The notes below the pieces were generated by a model, which worked only from the letters and a program-made list of their open reading frames with translations, had not been told where the DNA came from and made no database searches. A DNA stretch of 64,000 nt from Piscirickettsiaceae bacterium (GTDB lineage: Bacteria > Pseudomonadota > Gammaproteobacteria > Nitrosococcales > Methylophagaceae). Below, piece by piece: positions 37,532 to 48,413 of this stretch (its first letter is position 1; the number at the start of each line of letters is the position of its first letter). A program made the translations under genes and the position numbers. The stretch is from positions 20,189 through 84,188 of the forward strand of contig JAIBDY010000003.1 in NCBI GenBank assembly GCA_024685995.1, read 5' to 3'.

Positions 37532-37913
37532 CTGTTTGCTCCATCAAGGTCACATAGGCGACGGCATAGTGTTCTTCATCACTCAGACTAAGAAAGCTAC
37601 GGCCAATGCCTAATTCGGATAATAATGCATCTGCACGATGTGTAAAGATTAACTCAGGTCGACCCAGCTGATTATTTTGGACTGAAATATGTTTCAAACT
37701 GAGTCCATCTCGAAACCCTGTCCCGAGCGCTTTCGCCGTTGCCTCTTTGGCAGCAAAGCGTTTGGCTAAAAAAGCAGCAGGTTTAATGGCTTTTTTAAAG
37801 CTGTCAAACTCTGCTTGGCTCAATATCCTTTCTGCAACTTTATCACCTTGTTTATCCAGTAAAGTCTGCATGCGAGCAATATTGACTATGTCGGTACCAA
37901 CTCCGAAAATCAT
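37509..37913 (-). CDS. acpS: Holo-[acyl-carrier-protein] synthase
   Basis: AcpS moves the 4'-phosphopantetheine arm from CoA to acyl carrier protein. The 134 residues begin [15 protein letters not shown], with the metal-binding Asp8, and contain [19 protein letters not shown] with the second metal ligand Glu. It overlaps pdxJ by four bases and cysM by 23, so the genes are tightly coupled. Confidence 0.97.
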   Translation of the reverse strand: MIFGVGTDIVNIARMQTLLDKQGDKVAERILSQAEFDSFKKAIKPAAFLAKRFAAKEATAKALGTGFRDGLSLKHISVQNNQLGRPELIFTHRADALLSELGIGRSFLSLSDEEHYAVAYVTLMEQTDDIVSDN

Positions 37914-38638
37914 CGGCGGGCAGCGAGCATCAAATCTTTCATTTCGCGTACCGCGCTTTGCAAGCCAGTGAAGACTGAGCGTGCAATAATGGCGTGGCCA
38001 ATGTTGAGCTCAACAATATCGGCAATTTGCGCAATCGCAGTGGTGTTGTGATAGTTAAGACCATGCCCAGCATTCACTTGCAGGCCTGCTTGTCTTGCAT
38101 AGCTAACAGCTTTGGTAATCACTTCTAATTCTTGTAACGCTGCTTGATGGGTAAGTGCCTCGGCATAAACACCAGTGTGGATCTCAATCACCGGTACACC
38201 ACAGGCCACTGCCGCATCGATTTGTGCCCTATCGGGGTCAATAAATAATGACACTCTGATATTGGCATCTGCTAATCGTTGACAAGCCTGCTTGATTTTA
38301 GCCATTTGGCCCGCCACATCGAGTCCGCCTTCGGTTGTCAGTTCTTGTCTTTTTTCTGGGACTAAACAACAATCGGAGGGTTTATATTTTTCAGCAATCG
38401 CTATCATGTCATCGGTGACGGCCATTTCTAAATTCATTTTGGTTTGCAAAATATTAGACAGCATCATCACATCGCGTTCTTGGATATGGCGTCTATCCTC
38501 ACGTAGGTGAATGGTAATACCATCGGCCCCCGCTTGTTCTGATTCGATTGCCGCTTGTACTGGGTCGGGATATAGCGTGCCCCTTGCCTGCCTTAGTGTC
38601 GCAATGTGATCGATATTGACGCCTAACTGTATTGCCAT
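37910..38638 (-). CDS. pdxJ: Pyridoxine 5'-phosphate synthase
   Basis: PdxJ condenses 1-deoxyxylulose-5-phosphate with aminoacetone-3-phosphate to pyridoxine phosphate. The 242-residue TIM barrel begins with [22 protein letters not shown], followed by [42 protein letters not shown] and [15 protein letters not shown]. It follows recO by 26 bases in the lepA-to-ydbL run. Confidence 0.98.
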   Translation of the reverse strand: MAIQLGVNIDHIATLRQARGTLYPDPVQAAIESEQAGADGITIHLREDRRHIQERDVMMLSNILQTKMNLEMAVTDDMIAIAEKYKPSDCCLVPEKRQELTTEGGLDVAGQMAKIKQACQRLADANIRVSLFIDPDRAQIDAAVACGVPVIEIHTGVYAEALTHQAALQELEVITKAVSYARQAGLQVNAGHGLNYHNTTAIAQIADIVELNIGHAIIARSVFTGLQSAVREMKDLMLAARR

Positions 38639-38664
38639 GTTGCTTTGTAACCTTTTGTTTATGA

Positions 38665-39378
38665 CTATGTTGATACTTGGTGATAATGACTAAATAATTC
38701 ACGGCTTCGTAATGGCTTGCCTCCTAGATAGAAATGTATCACCATTCGCATTAATTGTTTAATTTCTTTCAAACTTGTTGGGTCAAAGCCCTGCTCCGCG
38801 ATTAAATGTTGTAAGCTGCGTCCCGAAATAGCCGCCTGCTGTTGTCCTTGTTGCCAAAGATGTAGCCCTTCATCGGCTACATAATAATAGGCTTGTTGAG
38901 CATTAATTGCTTCGCCTGAGTCGATATCCCGATCTAGTACCAAACCGTAACCCAAATGGCTGAGCAATTGTTTCTCAAATAGTCGTAGCGTGATTTCATT
39001 CTGTCGTGCTTGTTGTAACCCTAACAAGGCTCGTTGATAGGCCACAAACACGTCTGGTTCTGCTTCGCCCATGGGCAATAGCTTCATCATTAATTCGTTA
39101 ATATACAAGCCACACAATGCCGATTCAGCTTGTAATAAATAGGCGGGGCCACTGGATTCAGCAGCCGTTAAAGTTTGCAACTCTGTTCGGCCAAACCACG
39201 ATAATAATAAAGGTTGGTAGATTTGTAGCAAGCCCGCTTGGCTGCGTTTTTGTTTACTAACCGCTCTAGCAACTAAGCTAACACGGCCATGCTCTTGACT
39301 GAATATGTCTAGTAAACGGCTATTTTCTCTAAATGCACGCTGATGCAGAATAAATGCAGGGCTGAAATCAACCGTCAC
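38665..39378 (-). CDS. recO: DNA repair protein RecO
   Basis: RecO anneals SSB-coated DNA and loads RecA with RecR and RecF. The 237-residue protein has the N-terminal OB fold ([37 protein letters not shown]) and a helical C-terminal domain ([27 protein letters not shown]). It lies 11 bases after era. Confidence 0.95.
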   Translation of the reverse strand: MTVDFSPAFILHQRAFRENSRLLDIFSQEHGRVSLVARAVSKQKRSQAGLLQIYQPLLLSWFGRTELQTLTAAESSGPAYLLQAESALCGLYINELMMKLLPMGEAEPDVFVAYQRALLGLQQARQNEITLRLFEKQLLSHLGYGLVLDRDIDSGEAINAQQAYYYVADEGLHLWQQGQQQAAISGRSLQHLIAEQGFDPTSLKEIKQLMRMVIHFYLGGKPLRSRELFSHYHQVST

Positions 39379-39389
39379 TAAAATCGCCT

Positions 39390-40295
39390 TTATAGCTCGT
39401 CGTTATAACCTAAGTTTTTCAACATCCGTTCATTATCGCCCCAGCCTTCACGGACTTTTACCCATAATCGTAAAAATACTTTGCGGCCAAATAAACTCTC
39501 CATCTCTATACGTGCATCCTTACCAACCGACTTTAACAGTTCACCTTTTTTGCCGATAACAATGGATTTTTGCCCTTCTCGCTCGACATAAATGACAGCA
39601 CCAATGCGATAGAGCTTTTGTTCATCGTCAAATTGTTCTATTTCAACGGTGATCGAATAAGGTAGTTCTTGCCCTAAATGTCGAAACAGTTGTTCCCTTA
39701 CCAGTTCTGCCGCTAAAAATCGTGAACTTCGATCAGTAAATTGATCTTCGGGGAAAATTAAATCTCCTTCCGGCATTAATTGTCTAATATGTAGTTCTAG
39801 CGCATCAAGGTTGAGACCTTTACGCGCAGAAATTGGAAAAACATTATTATAATCAAATCGTTCGGATAGTTTTTTAATATGCGGTAACATTACCTCTTTG
39901 TCTGCCAACTTATCCATTTTATTGATCACTAAAATCACAGGGGCTTTGGCACTGTCTTTTAAACGTTCAAGGACTTTTTCATCTTCATCGGTCCAGTTCA
40001 TGCCGTCGACAAGAAAGAGGATCACGTCGACATCATCAATCGACGACGCTGCGGCACGATTCATATAACGATTCATCGCCTTTTTATCGTCAAGATGCAA
40101 TCCGGGCGTATCAACATAAATCAGTTGGCTATGGTCATCAGTTTTGATTCCCAAAATGCGATGCCGTGTTGTTTGAGGCCGCCTAGAAGTAATACAGAGT
40201 TTCTGTCCTAATACCCGATTGATTAATGTCGATTTGCCCACGTTGGGGCGACCGATAATCGCAACATAGCCGGCTCTAAAGGCCTCTTCTTTCAT
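39390..40295 (-). CDS. era: GTPase Era
   Basis: Era is a 30S assembly GTPase that binds the 3' end of 16S rRNA. The 301 residues carry G1 [10 protein letters not shown]2/[11 protein letters not shown]3 DTPGL, G4 NKMDKL and a C-terminal KH domain with [34 protein letters not shown]. It overlaps rnc by four bases. Confidence 0.98.
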   Translation of the reverse strand: MKEEAFRAGYVAIIGRPNVGKSTLINRVLGQKLCITSRRPQTTRHRILGIKTDDHSQLIYVDTPGLHLDDKKAMNRYMNRAAASSIDDVDVILFLVDGMNWTDEDEKVLERLKDSAKAPVILVINKMDKLADKEVMLPHIKKLSERFDYNNVFPISARKGLNLDALELHIRQLMPEGDLIFPEDQFTDRSSRFLAAELVREQLFRHLGQELPYSITVEIEQFDDEQKLYRIGAVIYVEREGQKSIVIGKKGELLKSVGKDARIEMESLFGRKVFLRLWVKVREGWGDNERMLKNLGYNDEL

Positions 40296-40978
40296 AATAT
40301 ATCTTCTAGTAATGTTAATGCGCGTTCGGCTGATTTTTGTTCGGCCTTACGGTGACTGCTGCCCTTGGCGATTACAACTTTATTTAACAAAGTCACTTGG
40401 CATGAAGCTTTGAATAAGGGAGGATCTTGCGCGGTGGTTTTTACTTCATCCACGGTATACAACGGCAAAGGTTGTTTGCGACTTTGTAATAATTCTTGTA
40501 GGCGCGTTTTGGCGTCTTTAACCACCTCATCCACATTGATCGACGTTAAGCGTTCCTCATACAACCTTAATATCAGTGCTTTAACATCTTCAATACCGCT
40601 ATCCAGATATACCGCACCTAAAATAGCCTCTACCGTATCTGCTAATATCGATTCTCGTCGAAAACCACCGCTTTTTAATTCGCCAGGGCCTAAGATTAAG
40701 ACCTCTCCTAAGCTTAGTGCACGGCCAATTTCTGCGAGCGTCACCCCTTTAACCAACGAGGCGCGCAGCCGACTCAGTTTACCTTCTTTGACTTGTGGAA
40801 AACGCTCAAATAATGCTTCGGCAATAACAAAACTGAGAATCGCATCCCCTAAGTATTCAAGCCGCTCATTATTTCTGCTATCCGCACTACGATGCGTCAA
40901 TGCTTGTTGTAATAGCGTTGGATCCCGGAACTGGTATTGCAGGGATTTCAATAATTGATTCTGTCGTTGCGTTATCAT
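40292..40978 (-). CDS. rnc: Ribonuclease III
   Basis: RNase III cleaves double-stranded RNA in rRNA processing and regulation. The 228-residue enzyme has the signature [20 protein letters not shown], the downstream [15 protein letters not shown] with catalytic acidic residues, and a C-terminal dsRNA-binding domain ([18 protein letters not shown] to [15 protein letters not shown]). Four-base overlaps join it to both neighbours. Confidence 0.98.
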   Translation of the reverse strand: MITQRQNQLLKSLQYQFRDPTLLQQALTHRSADSRNNERLEYLGDAILSFVIAEALFERFPQVKEGKLSRLRASLVKGVTLAEIGRALSLGEVLILGPGELKSGGFRRESILADTVEAILGAVYLDSGIEDVKALILRLYEERLTSINVDEVVKDAKTRLQELLQSRKQPLPLYTVDEVKTTAQDPPLFKASCQVTLLNKVVIAKGSSHRKAEQKSAERALTLLEDIL

Positions 40979-41355
40979 CTAGTACTTTGTTCAGCCTCGG
41001 CTTCTATATGAAAATTACCGACTAAACTAATATGGGCAATAAACGGTTCACGCACTTCATAATCGATAATAATTTTGTCAACATGGACATTGTTTTTATC
41101 ACGCAGCAATTCAATATCTTCTTTTTTGACACTAAAGATATAGCCCGTATTAAAGCGTTTGCTCAATAATGTCATCACTTGCTGTTTGGTCAACTTATTG
41201 GTTGAGATTTCCTTTTCCATCCCTTCCATTACCGTCACCACGCCAAAATATTCTTGATACATCGGCAGTAACCGCATTGCAACGGTGGCAAAAAAGGCAA
41301 TTATCGCTAAGGCGATTACCCAACCTATTAATGTCATACCCGCTTGTTTTCTCAT
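40975..41355 (-). CDS. DUF4845 membrane-anchored protein
   Basis: The 126-residue protein starts [31 protein letters not shown], one N-terminal membrane segment resembling a pilin-like leader, followed by a soluble domain. This is the DUF4845 family, which in gammaproteobacteria is regularly found between lepB and rnc. Its function is unknown. Overlap with rnc is four bases. Confidence 0.9.
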   Translation of the reverse strand: MRKQAGMTLIGWVIALAIIAFFATVAMRLLPMYQEYFGVVTVMEGMEKEISTNKLTKQQVMTLLSKRFNTGYIFSVKKEDIELLRDKNNVHVDKIIIDYEVREPFIAHISLVGNFHIEAEAEQSTR

Positions 41356-41370
41356 TATTGTCCCTGCCTT

Positions 41371-42138
41371 TTAGTTAATTGAACTACCAATTCGGTCCCA
41401 AGTAACGCAACTCCAACTCGCATTACAATCCCAACTCATCCAAATATAAAACGCTTTACCGACTAAATTCTGTTCTGGCACATTACCCCAAAACCGACTA
41501 TCACTACTATTATCACGATTATCGCCCATCACAAAGTATTCCCCTTCAGGAATAATACTATCGACTGATACGCGTTGTTGGCTAGGCGCAACCGCAATCT
41601 GATGTTTTTTATCGCCTAACTGCTCAGACAATACCTTATTCTTTGCAGGGACGATACCTATTAAATCGGCCTGTTTATCCAGTACCGTCTGCGGCATCAT
41701 GTTGCCGTTGATATAAACGGTTTTATCAATATATTGCACACGATCACCTGGTAGGCCGACAACACGCTTAATATAATCGATGTTTGGGTTCGGTGGGTAT
41801 CGAAACACCACCACATCGCCCCGTTCTGGCTTAGACACGTCTAATACTTTGGTATTGACTACCGGTAACCGCACGCCATAATCGTATTTATTGACCAAGA
41901 TAAAATCGCCGATATGTAAAGTCGGCACCATGGATGCCGATGGAATTCGAAAAGGTTCGACTAAGAACGAACGGACGACTAATACGACAAGTATTATGGG
42001 GAAAAAGGATTTAGCGTATTCGACGATGACAGGTTCCCTCTGTCCTGTCGGCCTGTTTGCTGCCCAGATTAATTTATCAAGTAACCAAATTAGACCTGTT
42101 ATGGCAACCAGACTCACCATTAATGCTGGAAAACTCAC
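41371..42138 (-). CDS. lepB: Signal peptidase I
   Basis: LepB cleaves signal peptides of secreted proteins. The 255-residue enzyme has two N-terminal membrane segments, the catalytic Ser69 in RIPSASMVPTLHIGDFILV, the general-base Lys124 in DYIKRVVGLPGD and the conserved MGDNRDNSSDSRFWG box. It follows lepA by 20 bases. Confidence 0.98.
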   Translation of the reverse strand: MSFPALMVSLVAITGLIWLLDKLIWAANRPTGQREPVIVEYAKSFFPIILVVLVVRSFLVEPFRIPSASMVPTLHIGDFILVNKYDYGVRLPVVNTKVLDVSKPERGDVVVFRYPPNPNIDYIKRVVGLPGDRVQYIDKTVYINGNMMPQTVLDKQADLIGIVPAKNKVLSEQLGDKKHQIAVAPSQQRVSVDSIIPEGEYFVMGDNRDNSSDSRFWGNVPEQNLVGKAFYIWMSWDCNASWSCVTWDRIGSSIN

Positions 42139-42158
42139 GTTACACTTCCTTCATACGT

Positions 42159-43955
42159 TTAAGACTTTTTAGATAATTGTAATACAGCCAAAAATGCCTC
42201 CTGTGGCACATCAACTTTACCAATCGATTTCATCCGTTTTTTACCGGCTTTTTGTTTTTCCAATAGTTTACGTTTGCGCGATACATCGCCACCATAACAT
42301 TTCGCCAAGACATTTTTACGCATTGCCTTGACGGTCGAGCGGGAAATGACATGACCACCAATCGCCGCTTGAATCGCAATATCAAACATTTGGCGAGGGA
42401 TTAACTCTTTCATTTTTTCGACCAAATCGCGACCACGACCGATACTTTGATCTTTATGAACAATCATCGATAAAGCATCAACTCGTTCGCCATTAATCAA
42501 AATATCGAGCTTAACTAAATCAGCTGCCTGGAAACGAATAAAGTGATAATCCAACGAGGCGTAACCACGACTGACTGATTTCAGACGATCAAAAAAGTCG
42601 ATCACGACCTCATTCATTGGAATTTCATAACTCAGCGCAACCTGTTTCCCCATGTATTGCATGGAAGTTTGTACTCCCCGCTTTTCAATGCAGAGCGTAA
42701 TCACCGCGCCAAGATGTTCTTGTGGTACTAAAATATCTGCAACGACAATTGGCTCACGAATTTCATCGATAGTCCCAACATCCGGTAATAACGCTGGGTT
42801 TTCGATATGAATTTCTTCACCCTTGCGGTTCAATACTTCGAATACAACCGTTGGCGCCGTCGTGATTAAATCAAGATCATATTCGCGTTCTAAACGTTCT
42901 TGAATAATCTCCATGTGGAGTAAACCCAAGAAACCACAGCGAAAACCAAAGCCTAATGCTTGTGAATTTTCCGGTTCAAAAAACAATGAGGCATCATTCA
43001 ACCTTAATTTACCCAACGCTTCACGAAAGGCTTCAAAGTCATCTGAACTGACAGGGAAAATACCGGCGTAGACTTGCGGTGTAACAGACTTAAAGCCGGG
43101 TAACATCTCTGTCGCGCCATGATGCGAATGCGTCAATGTATCCCCAACGGGAGCGCCATCAATATCTTTGACGCCCGAAATAACATAGCCTACTTCACCA
43201 CAAAATAGGCCGTTACGTTTCGTACGTTTAGGCGTAAACACACCGACTTGTTCGACTTGGTATTCATGTCCTGTCGACATCACTTTGATTTTATCTTTCG
43301 CTTTGATCGAACCTTGCATGATTCTCACTAAAGAGATCACGCCGACATAACTATCAAACCAAGAATCAATAATCAGAGCTTTCAGTTGACCGTCGGGATC
43401 GCCGGTTGGGGCTGGTACCCTTTGCACTAATGCTTCTAATAAATCTTCGATGCCCAATCCTGTTTTAGCACTACATTGCACGGCATCGAGTGCATCGACA
43501 CCAATAATATCTTCAATTTCCTGCGCGACGCGTTCTGGCTCGGCAGAAGGCAAATCAATTTTATTCAAAACCGGTAGCACTTCTAAGTCTAAGTCTATCG
43601 CTGTATAGCAGTTAGCCACACTTTGCGCTTCGACGCCTTGCGCAGCATCTACGACTAATAATGCACCTTCACAAGCGGCCAGAGAGCGTGACACCTCATA
43701 CGAAAAATCGACATGACCTGGCGTATCGATGAAATTGAGGTGGTAGATTTCACCATTACGTGCTTTGTAATCTAAAGAGACACATTGCGCCTTGATGGTA
43801 ATGCCTCGCTCACGTTCAATATCCATTGAATCAAGGACTTGTGATGACATTTCACGTGCTGTTAGTCCGCCGCAAACCTGTATAAAACGATCAGCTATGG
43901 TCGACTTACCATGATCGATGTGGGCGATGATCGAGAAATTACGGATATGATCCAT
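42159..43955 (-). CDS. lepA: Elongation factor 4 (LepA)
   Basis: LepA is a translational GTPase acting in initiation or back-translocation on the ribosome. The 598 residues match the family (599 in E. coli). G-domain motifs [31 protein letters not shown] and the LepA-specific C-terminal domain ([31 protein letters not shown]) are visible. Its promoter must lie between 43956 and the terminator at 43985. Confidence 0.98.
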   Translation of the reverse strand: MDHIRNFSIIAHIDHGKSTIADRFIQVCGGLTAREMSSQVLDSMDIERERGITIKAQCVSLDYKARNGEIYHLNFIDTPGHVDFSYEVSRSLAACEGALLVVDAAQGVEAQSVANCYTAIDLDLEVLPVLNKIDLPSAEPERVAQEIEDIIGVDALDAVQCSAKTGLGIEDLLEALVQRVPAPTGDPDGQLKALIIDSWFDSYVGVISLVRIMQGSIKAKDKIKVMSTGHEYQVEQVGVFTPKRTKRNGLFCGEVGYVISGVKDIDGAPVGDTLTHSHHGATEMLPGFKSVTPQVYAGIFPVSSDDFEAFREALGKLRLNDASLFFEPENSQALGFGFRCGFLGLLHMEIIQERLEREYDLDLITTAPTVVFEVLNRKGEEIHIENPALLPDVGTIDEIREPIVVADILVPQEHLGAVITLCIEKRGVQTSMQYMGKQVALSYEIPMNEVVIDFFDRLKSVSRGYASLDYHFIRFQAADLVKLDILINGERVDALSMIVHKDQSIGRGRDLVEKMKELIPRQMFDIAIQAAIGGHVISRSTVKAMRKNVLAKCYGGDVSRKRKLLEKQKAGKKRMKSIGKVDVPQEAFLAVLQLSKKS

Positions 43956-43984
43956 TAATATTAGCTATGCCTTAGTGTTAATAG

Positions 43985-44021
43985 TAAAAAATCGGCCGAT
44001 ACAATAAGGTAGCGGCCGATT
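43985..44021 (-). terminator. Rho-independent terminator after mucD
   Basis: On the minus strand AATCGGCCG (44021-44013) pairs with CGGCCGATT (43998-43990), loop of 14 bases, followed by a run of Ts. It closes the rpoE-rseABC-mucD operon 87 bases after the mucD stop and separates it from lepA. Confidence 0.85.
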
Positions 44022-44107
44022 GTCTTGTTCAAAGATATCGATTTTACGGCAAAAAAGATTAACTGTCCTGTCTAGGTGTGTTTATAGCACTTTTCTCATT
44101 AGTCGCT

Positions 44108-45535
44108 TTATTCTTTTTCTATCTTTAACGCCAAAAAGATAGCGCCTTGTTGCCGTTGTACCAACACAGGGATCGCTTTATCGAACGGTAAGTCACGTAT
44201 CAGATCTAAAAATTGCTTCGCGCTTTTTATCTGTTCATTATTAAGGCTAATAATAACGTCCCCGGCACGTATACCGGCCTTTACCGCCGCACCTTGACCG
44301 ACATTATTAATAAACACGCCGCCTTTTGCCAAATCGTACTCTTCACGCTGTTCTGGCGTTAAATCCGCAACTTCTATGGCTAAACGATCATCGACCATTC
44401 TGCCAGATTTATTACTCGTTTTAATCGTATTATTGTCCTCTTCCGACAACTTCTCAATCGTGACTTTCAGCGTTTTTTCTTTCATATTGCGCATGACGAC
44501 GACAGGAACCGCCTCACCAATTTTAGCTCGCCCAACTAGCGGTGGTAATGAAGACGATGTTTTAATTTTCTTACTGTTAAAACGCAATATAACATCACCA
44601 GTTTCTAGACCGGCTTTATCGGCTGGGCTCTCTGGCATCACTCGGGATACGAGAGCACCCTGTGGTTTATCTAAGCCAAATGATTCAGCTAGTTCACTTG
44701 TAACATCTTGGATCACGACACCTAACCAACCCCGACTGACGTAACCTTGGGACTTGATTTGAGAGACAACATCCAGCACAACGTCCATTGGAATCGCGAA
44801 TGACACGCCCATAAAACCGCCAGTTCGACTATAAATTTGCGAGTTAATACCAATCACTTCGCCGTCTAAGTTAAACAGTGGTCCACCAGAATTACCCGGG
44901 TTGATTGCAACATCTGTCTGGATAAAAGGCACATAATTATCACTCGGTAAGTTTCGACCTAAAGCACTCACAATACCGGCGGTTGCAGAAGAGTCAAAGC
45001 CAAAAGGCGAGCCAATTGCTAATACCCATTCGCCCACTTTTAATTGAGTTGAGTCGCCTAGTTTAACTGCGGTTAACCCGGTAGCTTCCACTTTCAACAA
45101 AGCAATGTCACTACGTTCATCGCTGCCCAAGACTTTCGCTTCAAGCTCATTTCTATCATTAAAACGAACAATGATCTCATCAGCATCTTTGATAACGTGA
45201 TGATTGGTTAAAATATAACCATCCGAAGAAAGCACAAAACCGGAACCTAGAGAATGTGATTCGTAGGGTTCTGGACGTCGACTCTCGGGACCAAAAAAAT
45301 GTTTAAACATTTCATCAAAGGGCGTGCCTTCAGGTATTTGCATACCCGGTGGTAAACTCGGCATACTGCTCCGACGTGTCTTATTATTCTTTGTCGTACT
45401 GATATTAATCACTGCGGCACTATTTTCTGAGACCAACTCTGTGAACTCAGGTAGGCTCCGCGCCTGCGTCATGCCACTGATAGATAGGGCGATAAACAGG
45501 GCTGGTATGATTGCCCAAACTTTGTAATGCTTCAT
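44108..45535 (-). CDS. mucD: Periplasmic serine protease DegP/MucD type
   Basis: The 475-residue protein has a signal peptide (cleavage after TQA, residue 25) and a trypsin-like domain with triad His in LTNHHVIKDADEI, Asp in RSDIALLKVE and Ser in PGNSGGPLFN, followed by two PDZ domains (about 290-370 and 385-465). It degrades or refolds misfolded envelope proteins. The position directly after rpoE-rseABC matches Pseudomonas mucD. Confidence 0.97.
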   Translation of the reverse strand: MKHYKVWAIIPALFIALSISGMTQARSLPEFTELVSENSAAVINISTTKNNKTRRSSMPSLPPGMQIPEGTPFDEMFKHFFGPESRRPEPYESHSLGSGFVLSSDGYILTNHHVIKDADEIIVRFNDRNELEAKVLGSDERSDIALLKVEATGLTAVKLGDSTQLKVGEWVLAIGSPFGFDSSATAGIVSALGRNLPSDNYVPFIQTDVAINPGNSGGPLFNLDGEVIGINSQIYSRTGGFMGVSFAIPMDVVLDVVSQIKSQGYVSRGWLGVVIQDVTSELAESFGLDKPQGALVSRVMPESPADKAGLETGDVILRFNSKKIKTSSSLPPLVGRAKIGEAVPVVVMRNMKEKTLKVTIEKLSEEDNNTIKTSNKSGRMVDDRLAIEVADLTPEQREEYDLAKGGVFINNVGQGAAVKAGIRAGDVIISLNNEQIKSAKQFLDLIRDLPFDKAIPVLVQRQQGAIFLALKIEKE

Positions 45536-45538
45536 GAT

Positions 45539-45961
45539 TTATTCCTCTACAACTTTGGCTTGAAAGCCATCTTTTTTATTCTTCAAACTATGTTTAACCC
45601 AAACAAAACCGGCAAAAAGCCCTCCTAAACCGGCGACTACTTCAGCCGCATCGCCAAGTTGTGCAGCCCGCGCCATCATAGAAAACAACAATAATAAAGC
45701 CAATGGCAGTAAATACATTCGAACTGCACCTTGTAATAACGCTTGTTCTGGAATCGCTAGTGTGACAACTTGCCCGACCGTGGTTTCACACGTTTTATTG
45801 ACCGCTATTTTTGAAAAACGTTTCCCGACATGTTTAGCTAACATTCCCGTACCACAGCCTTGCTTTATCTGGCACTGACTGCATGTCGATTGTCGTTCAG
45901 CCTGTAACCAAATAGTCTCATCTGTCACTTGAATGACTGTCGCTTGTTGCTTAATCATCAA
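45539..45961 (-). CDS. rseC: SoxR-reducing system / RseC family protein
   Basis: The 140-residue protein has an N-terminal cysteine cluster (CSQCQIKQGCGTG), a basic segment and two transmembrane helices (YLLPLALLLLFSMMA, VVAGLGGLFAGFVWV). RseC-family proteins act with the sigma-E system and in reduction of the SoxR cluster. It is one base downstream of rseB. Confidence 0.95.
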   Translation of the reverse strand: MMIKQQATVIQVTDETIWLQAERQSTCSQCQIKQGCGTGMLAKHVGKRFSKIAVNKTCETTVGQVVTLAIPEQALLQGAVRMYLLPLALLLLFSMMARAAQLGDAAEVVAGLGGLFAGFVWVKHSLKNKKDGFQAKVVEE

Positions 45962-46951
45962 TCATTGTTGCGCGAGTGCAATTGATCGGCCGATTTTCTC
46001 AACCGTATGCGCCGGCACTTGACCGACTACTGTGACAAAATAACTATTCATTTTGGTACCAAAGGCATTGATGGCTCCCATTGTCGAGCCGCCTTCTAAA
46101 TGACGATGTTTGTTGTTACGTTTTTCAATAAATACCGACACTGAACTCAGCCCATCGCTATAAACACGTTGCTCTACTAGGGCATTATCATGTGATTTAC
46201 GTCGACTTTGCTCTGCAACCAAACCAAAGCCTTCCGGTAGCCAAGCCACTTGCCACAACGGGTGTTGATCCTGATCTTCGTGTGTGATTTTCCCTTTGGG
46301 AACGGGTTCAGTTTGGTTACGAACCCACGTTAATTCCTGTCCGCTAATCTGTGGTTGCAAGGCTGATTCAGGGATGTCCACATTGAGGTTAATCGACGAA
46401 AATGTAAAGCGCTCAAGCACTTTACCATCATCGGTTAATAAGGCCGACTGTAGCAGGAGGTCACTTTGTTCATCCACCCAGAGATGGTAGCCATAACGAT
46501 AGTGATCAACAGGCGTCACCAGTAATTTTTTTGCACTGCGATCGGCAACACGCCCTGGTTGACCAAAAGTAATCGCATAATAAGGTGTCGCAGAACTGAG
46601 GCGACTTAATAAATCACTGGGAAAGCCTCGTCCAAGTGGGCGACGATCGACATTGATTCGCTTACCTTCTGGGAAGATACAGGTCATCTCGTTATTGGTT
46701 CTAATCAGCTCACGGGCCGCACCATCTAAAGATAAGAGTCGTTCAACTTCGCCACTGCTATTGGCACGGTGAATAATTCGAATGGCTTGTACTTTATGAC
46801 CGGTTTGATAAGTAAATACACCATCATAGTTCAACTTTTTAGCCGCCGAGCCCATTCTTTCTAGTAAGGCCATCGCATCAGAATCGGCAAAGCTAGATGC
46901 GGAACTAAGGCTAAAACAAAGGACTAAACAAAATCTAACGAAATGCCGCAT
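45962..46951 (-). CDS. rseB: Sigma-E regulatory protein RseB/MucB
   Basis: RseB binds the periplasmic part of RseA and senses lipoprotein or LPS stress. The 329-residue protein has a signal peptide ending SSASSFA-D and the MucB/RseB fold (LLERMGSAAKKLNYDGVFTYQTG, EVERLLSLDGAARELIRTN, ending with a C-terminal domain around GGSTMGAINAFGTKMNSYFVTVVGQVPAHTV). Its operon position is canonical. Confidence 0.96.
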   Translation of the reverse strand: MRHFVRFCLVLCFSLSSASSFADSDAMALLERMGSAAKKLNYDGVFTYQTGHKVQAIRIIHRANSSGEVERLLSLDGAARELIRTNNEMTCIFPEGKRINVDRRPLGRGFPSDLLSRLSSATPYYAITFGQPGRVADRSAKKLLVTPVDHYRYGYHLWVDEQSDLLLQSALLTDDGKVLERFTFSSINLNVDIPESALQPQISGQELTWVRNQTEPVPKGKITHEDQDQHPLWQVAWLPEGFGLVAEQSRRKSHDNALVEQRVYSDGLSSVSVFIEKRNNKHRHLEGGSTMGAINAFGTKMNSYFVTVVGQVPAHTVEKIGRSIALAQQ

Positions 46952-46954
46952 TGC

Positions 46955-47566
46955 TTATTGACCTGAATCGTAGGCAATGACACGGGCATTAGAAAAAATA
47001 TCTGATGCCCCTGCATATTCGTTATGGTCGACTAAATAAACATTTAATCTGTCTTCTATTTCTTGTTCTGCGACTGTCCAGCGATTACCAGTGCTAAGGC
47101 TCGATGCCGCCACTGTCGCTTGTGATGTCTCGGGGATGCTTGCTACTGATGACACAGGTGATTGTTCCAATGTCGCCATCGGTGTGAGTGGCACTGGTTG
47201 AGAGTCCGGTTGTGTCATAGTCCCTATCACCGCCAAAGCACCAAATGAAGCCGCAACGGCTAACCCTATCGCTTGCTGCCAAAAACGAGTGGGTAATGGA
47301 ATGACCGTCGCTTTTTCTACAGGCTTGGTTACGCTGTTCGTATGTTCAGGCTCTGCTGCTAATGCTGCGGATAGTTTCTGGGTCAAATCTACCGTTTGAT
47401 GTCGCGTTCCGTAACCATGCAATACATCGCTACTGAGTTGATAGCGCTGCAACTGTTCTCTAGCACTCGCCTTTGTACTCAACAAAGTCATAGCTTTATC
47501 AAACTCCTGACCTTGTAATTGTCCATCGACTAACGCAGACAATAATTCATTGTCGTCAGCTGTCAT
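46955..47566 (-). CDS. rseA: Anti-sigma-E factor RseA
   Basis: RseA holds sigma-E inactive at the inner membrane until cleaved. The 203-residue protein has a cytoplasmic anti-sigma domain (NELLSALVDGQLQGQEFDKAMTLL), a transmembrane segment near residues 99-116 (QQAIGLAVAASFGALAVIG) and a periplasmic tail. It is placed three bases after rpoE. The tail is short and low in recognisable motifs, as usual for this family. Confidence 0.93.
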   Translation of the reverse strand: MTADDNELLSALVDGQLQGQEFDKAMTLLSTKASAREQLQRYQLSSDVLHGYGTRHQTVDLTQKLSAALAAEPEHTNSVTKPVEKATVIPLPTRFWQQAIGLAVAASFGALAVIGTMTQPDSQPVPLTPMATLEQSPVSSVASIPETSQATVAASSLSTGNRWTVAEQEIEDRLNVYLVDHNEYAGASDIFSNARVIAYDSGQ

Positions 47567-47569
47567 TAT

Positions 47570-48145
47570 TTACTCCCCTTCACCCATTACCATTCGTATT
47601 TTTTGATCTATTGCTTCACGTGCTCGAAAGATTCGCGAGCGCACTGTACCTATAGGACAATCCATTGCCTCAGAAATTTCCTCGTAACTCATCCCTTCAA
47701 ACTCACGTAGCTTTATCGCCGTTGCTGTATCGTGTTGTAACTCAGCAATCGCGGCGTGAATCGTTTGTTCTAGTTCACTACTCATCAGATTGCTTTCCGG
47801 CGTTTCAAACTCTTTTAATTCTGGCGCATCAAAAGTATTTGTCGCATCGTCAGCATCGACATCCATTGCGGGCGGCCTTCTGGCTCTGGCCGTCAAATGG
47901 TTTTTCGACGTATTAATCGCAATGCGATAGAGCCAAGTATAGAACGCGCTGTCCCCTCTGAAGTTGGGGAGAGCCCTATAGGCTTTAATAAACGCTTCTT
48001 GTGCCACATCCTGGGCTTCCACAGGGTCGTGCACAAAACCTGTTATTACGTGCACAATTCGTTGCTGATATTTCATTATCAGCACATCGAAAGCACTCTT
48101 GTCACCTGCTTGTACACGCTGTACTAGCTCTTGATCCACACTCAT
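47570..48145 (-). CDS. rpoE: RNA polymerase sigma-E factor
   Basis: This ECF sigma factor directs the envelope-stress regulon. The 191 residues match E. coli RpoE. Region 2 contains DVAQEAFIKAYRALPNFRGDSAFYTWLYRIAINTSKN and region 4 IKLREFEGMSYEEISEAMDCPIGTVRSRIFRAREAI. It heads the rseA-rseB-rseC-mucD operon. A candidate sigma-E promoter lies about 40 bases upstream of the start codon, in line with autoregulation. Confidence 0.98.
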   Translation of the reverse strand: MSVDQELVQRVQAGDKSAFDVLIMKYQQRIVHVITGFVHDPVEAQDVAQEAFIKAYRALPNFRGDSAFYTWLYRIAINTSKNHLTARARRPPAMDVDADDATNTFDAPELKEFETPESNLMSSELEQTIHAAIAELQHDTATAIKLREFEGMSYEEISEAMDCPIGTVRSRIFRAREAIDQKIRMVMGEGE

Positions 48146-48192
48146 CCTGTCTCTCGGCTAACTCCGACTAGCCGGAGGTTATTCATTTTGAA

Positions 48193-48220
48193 TACGACCG
48201 ACATAGTCCTGATTTGTTCC
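48193..48220 (-). promoter_or_regulatory. Candidate sigma-E promoter for rpoE
   Basis: On the minus strand GGAACAA (48220-48214) is followed after 16 bases by TCGTA (48197-48193). The -35 GGAAC is a perfect sigma-E core and the spacing is right; the -10 is a partial match. Transcription would start about 40 bases before the rpoE start codon. Confidence 0.5.
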
Positions 48221-48413
48221 CAATTAGGTTATCAATATAATGAGGTCGGCCTATTTAGGCAAAAATATTAAATGAGCCTTGTCATTTTGTTCACTATTGC
48301 TTGGCATCATAGGGCAATCATTACGTGCACTATAAAAGCCATACGTATCTTTGCTTACGACAGCTCAGAACCACTACGCTATACTTGAGACTAAGCAAAT
48401 TTGAATCGACAGC

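Noticed and set aside
40365..40958. 197-residue ORF antisense to rnc
   Set aside because: It lies wholly within rnc on the opposite strand and shows no recognisable motif; rnc is certain.
48351..48385. nadB promoter with TATACT
   Set aside because: A good -10 at 48380-48385 exists, but no -35 lies at an acceptable distance, so I did not list it as a feature.
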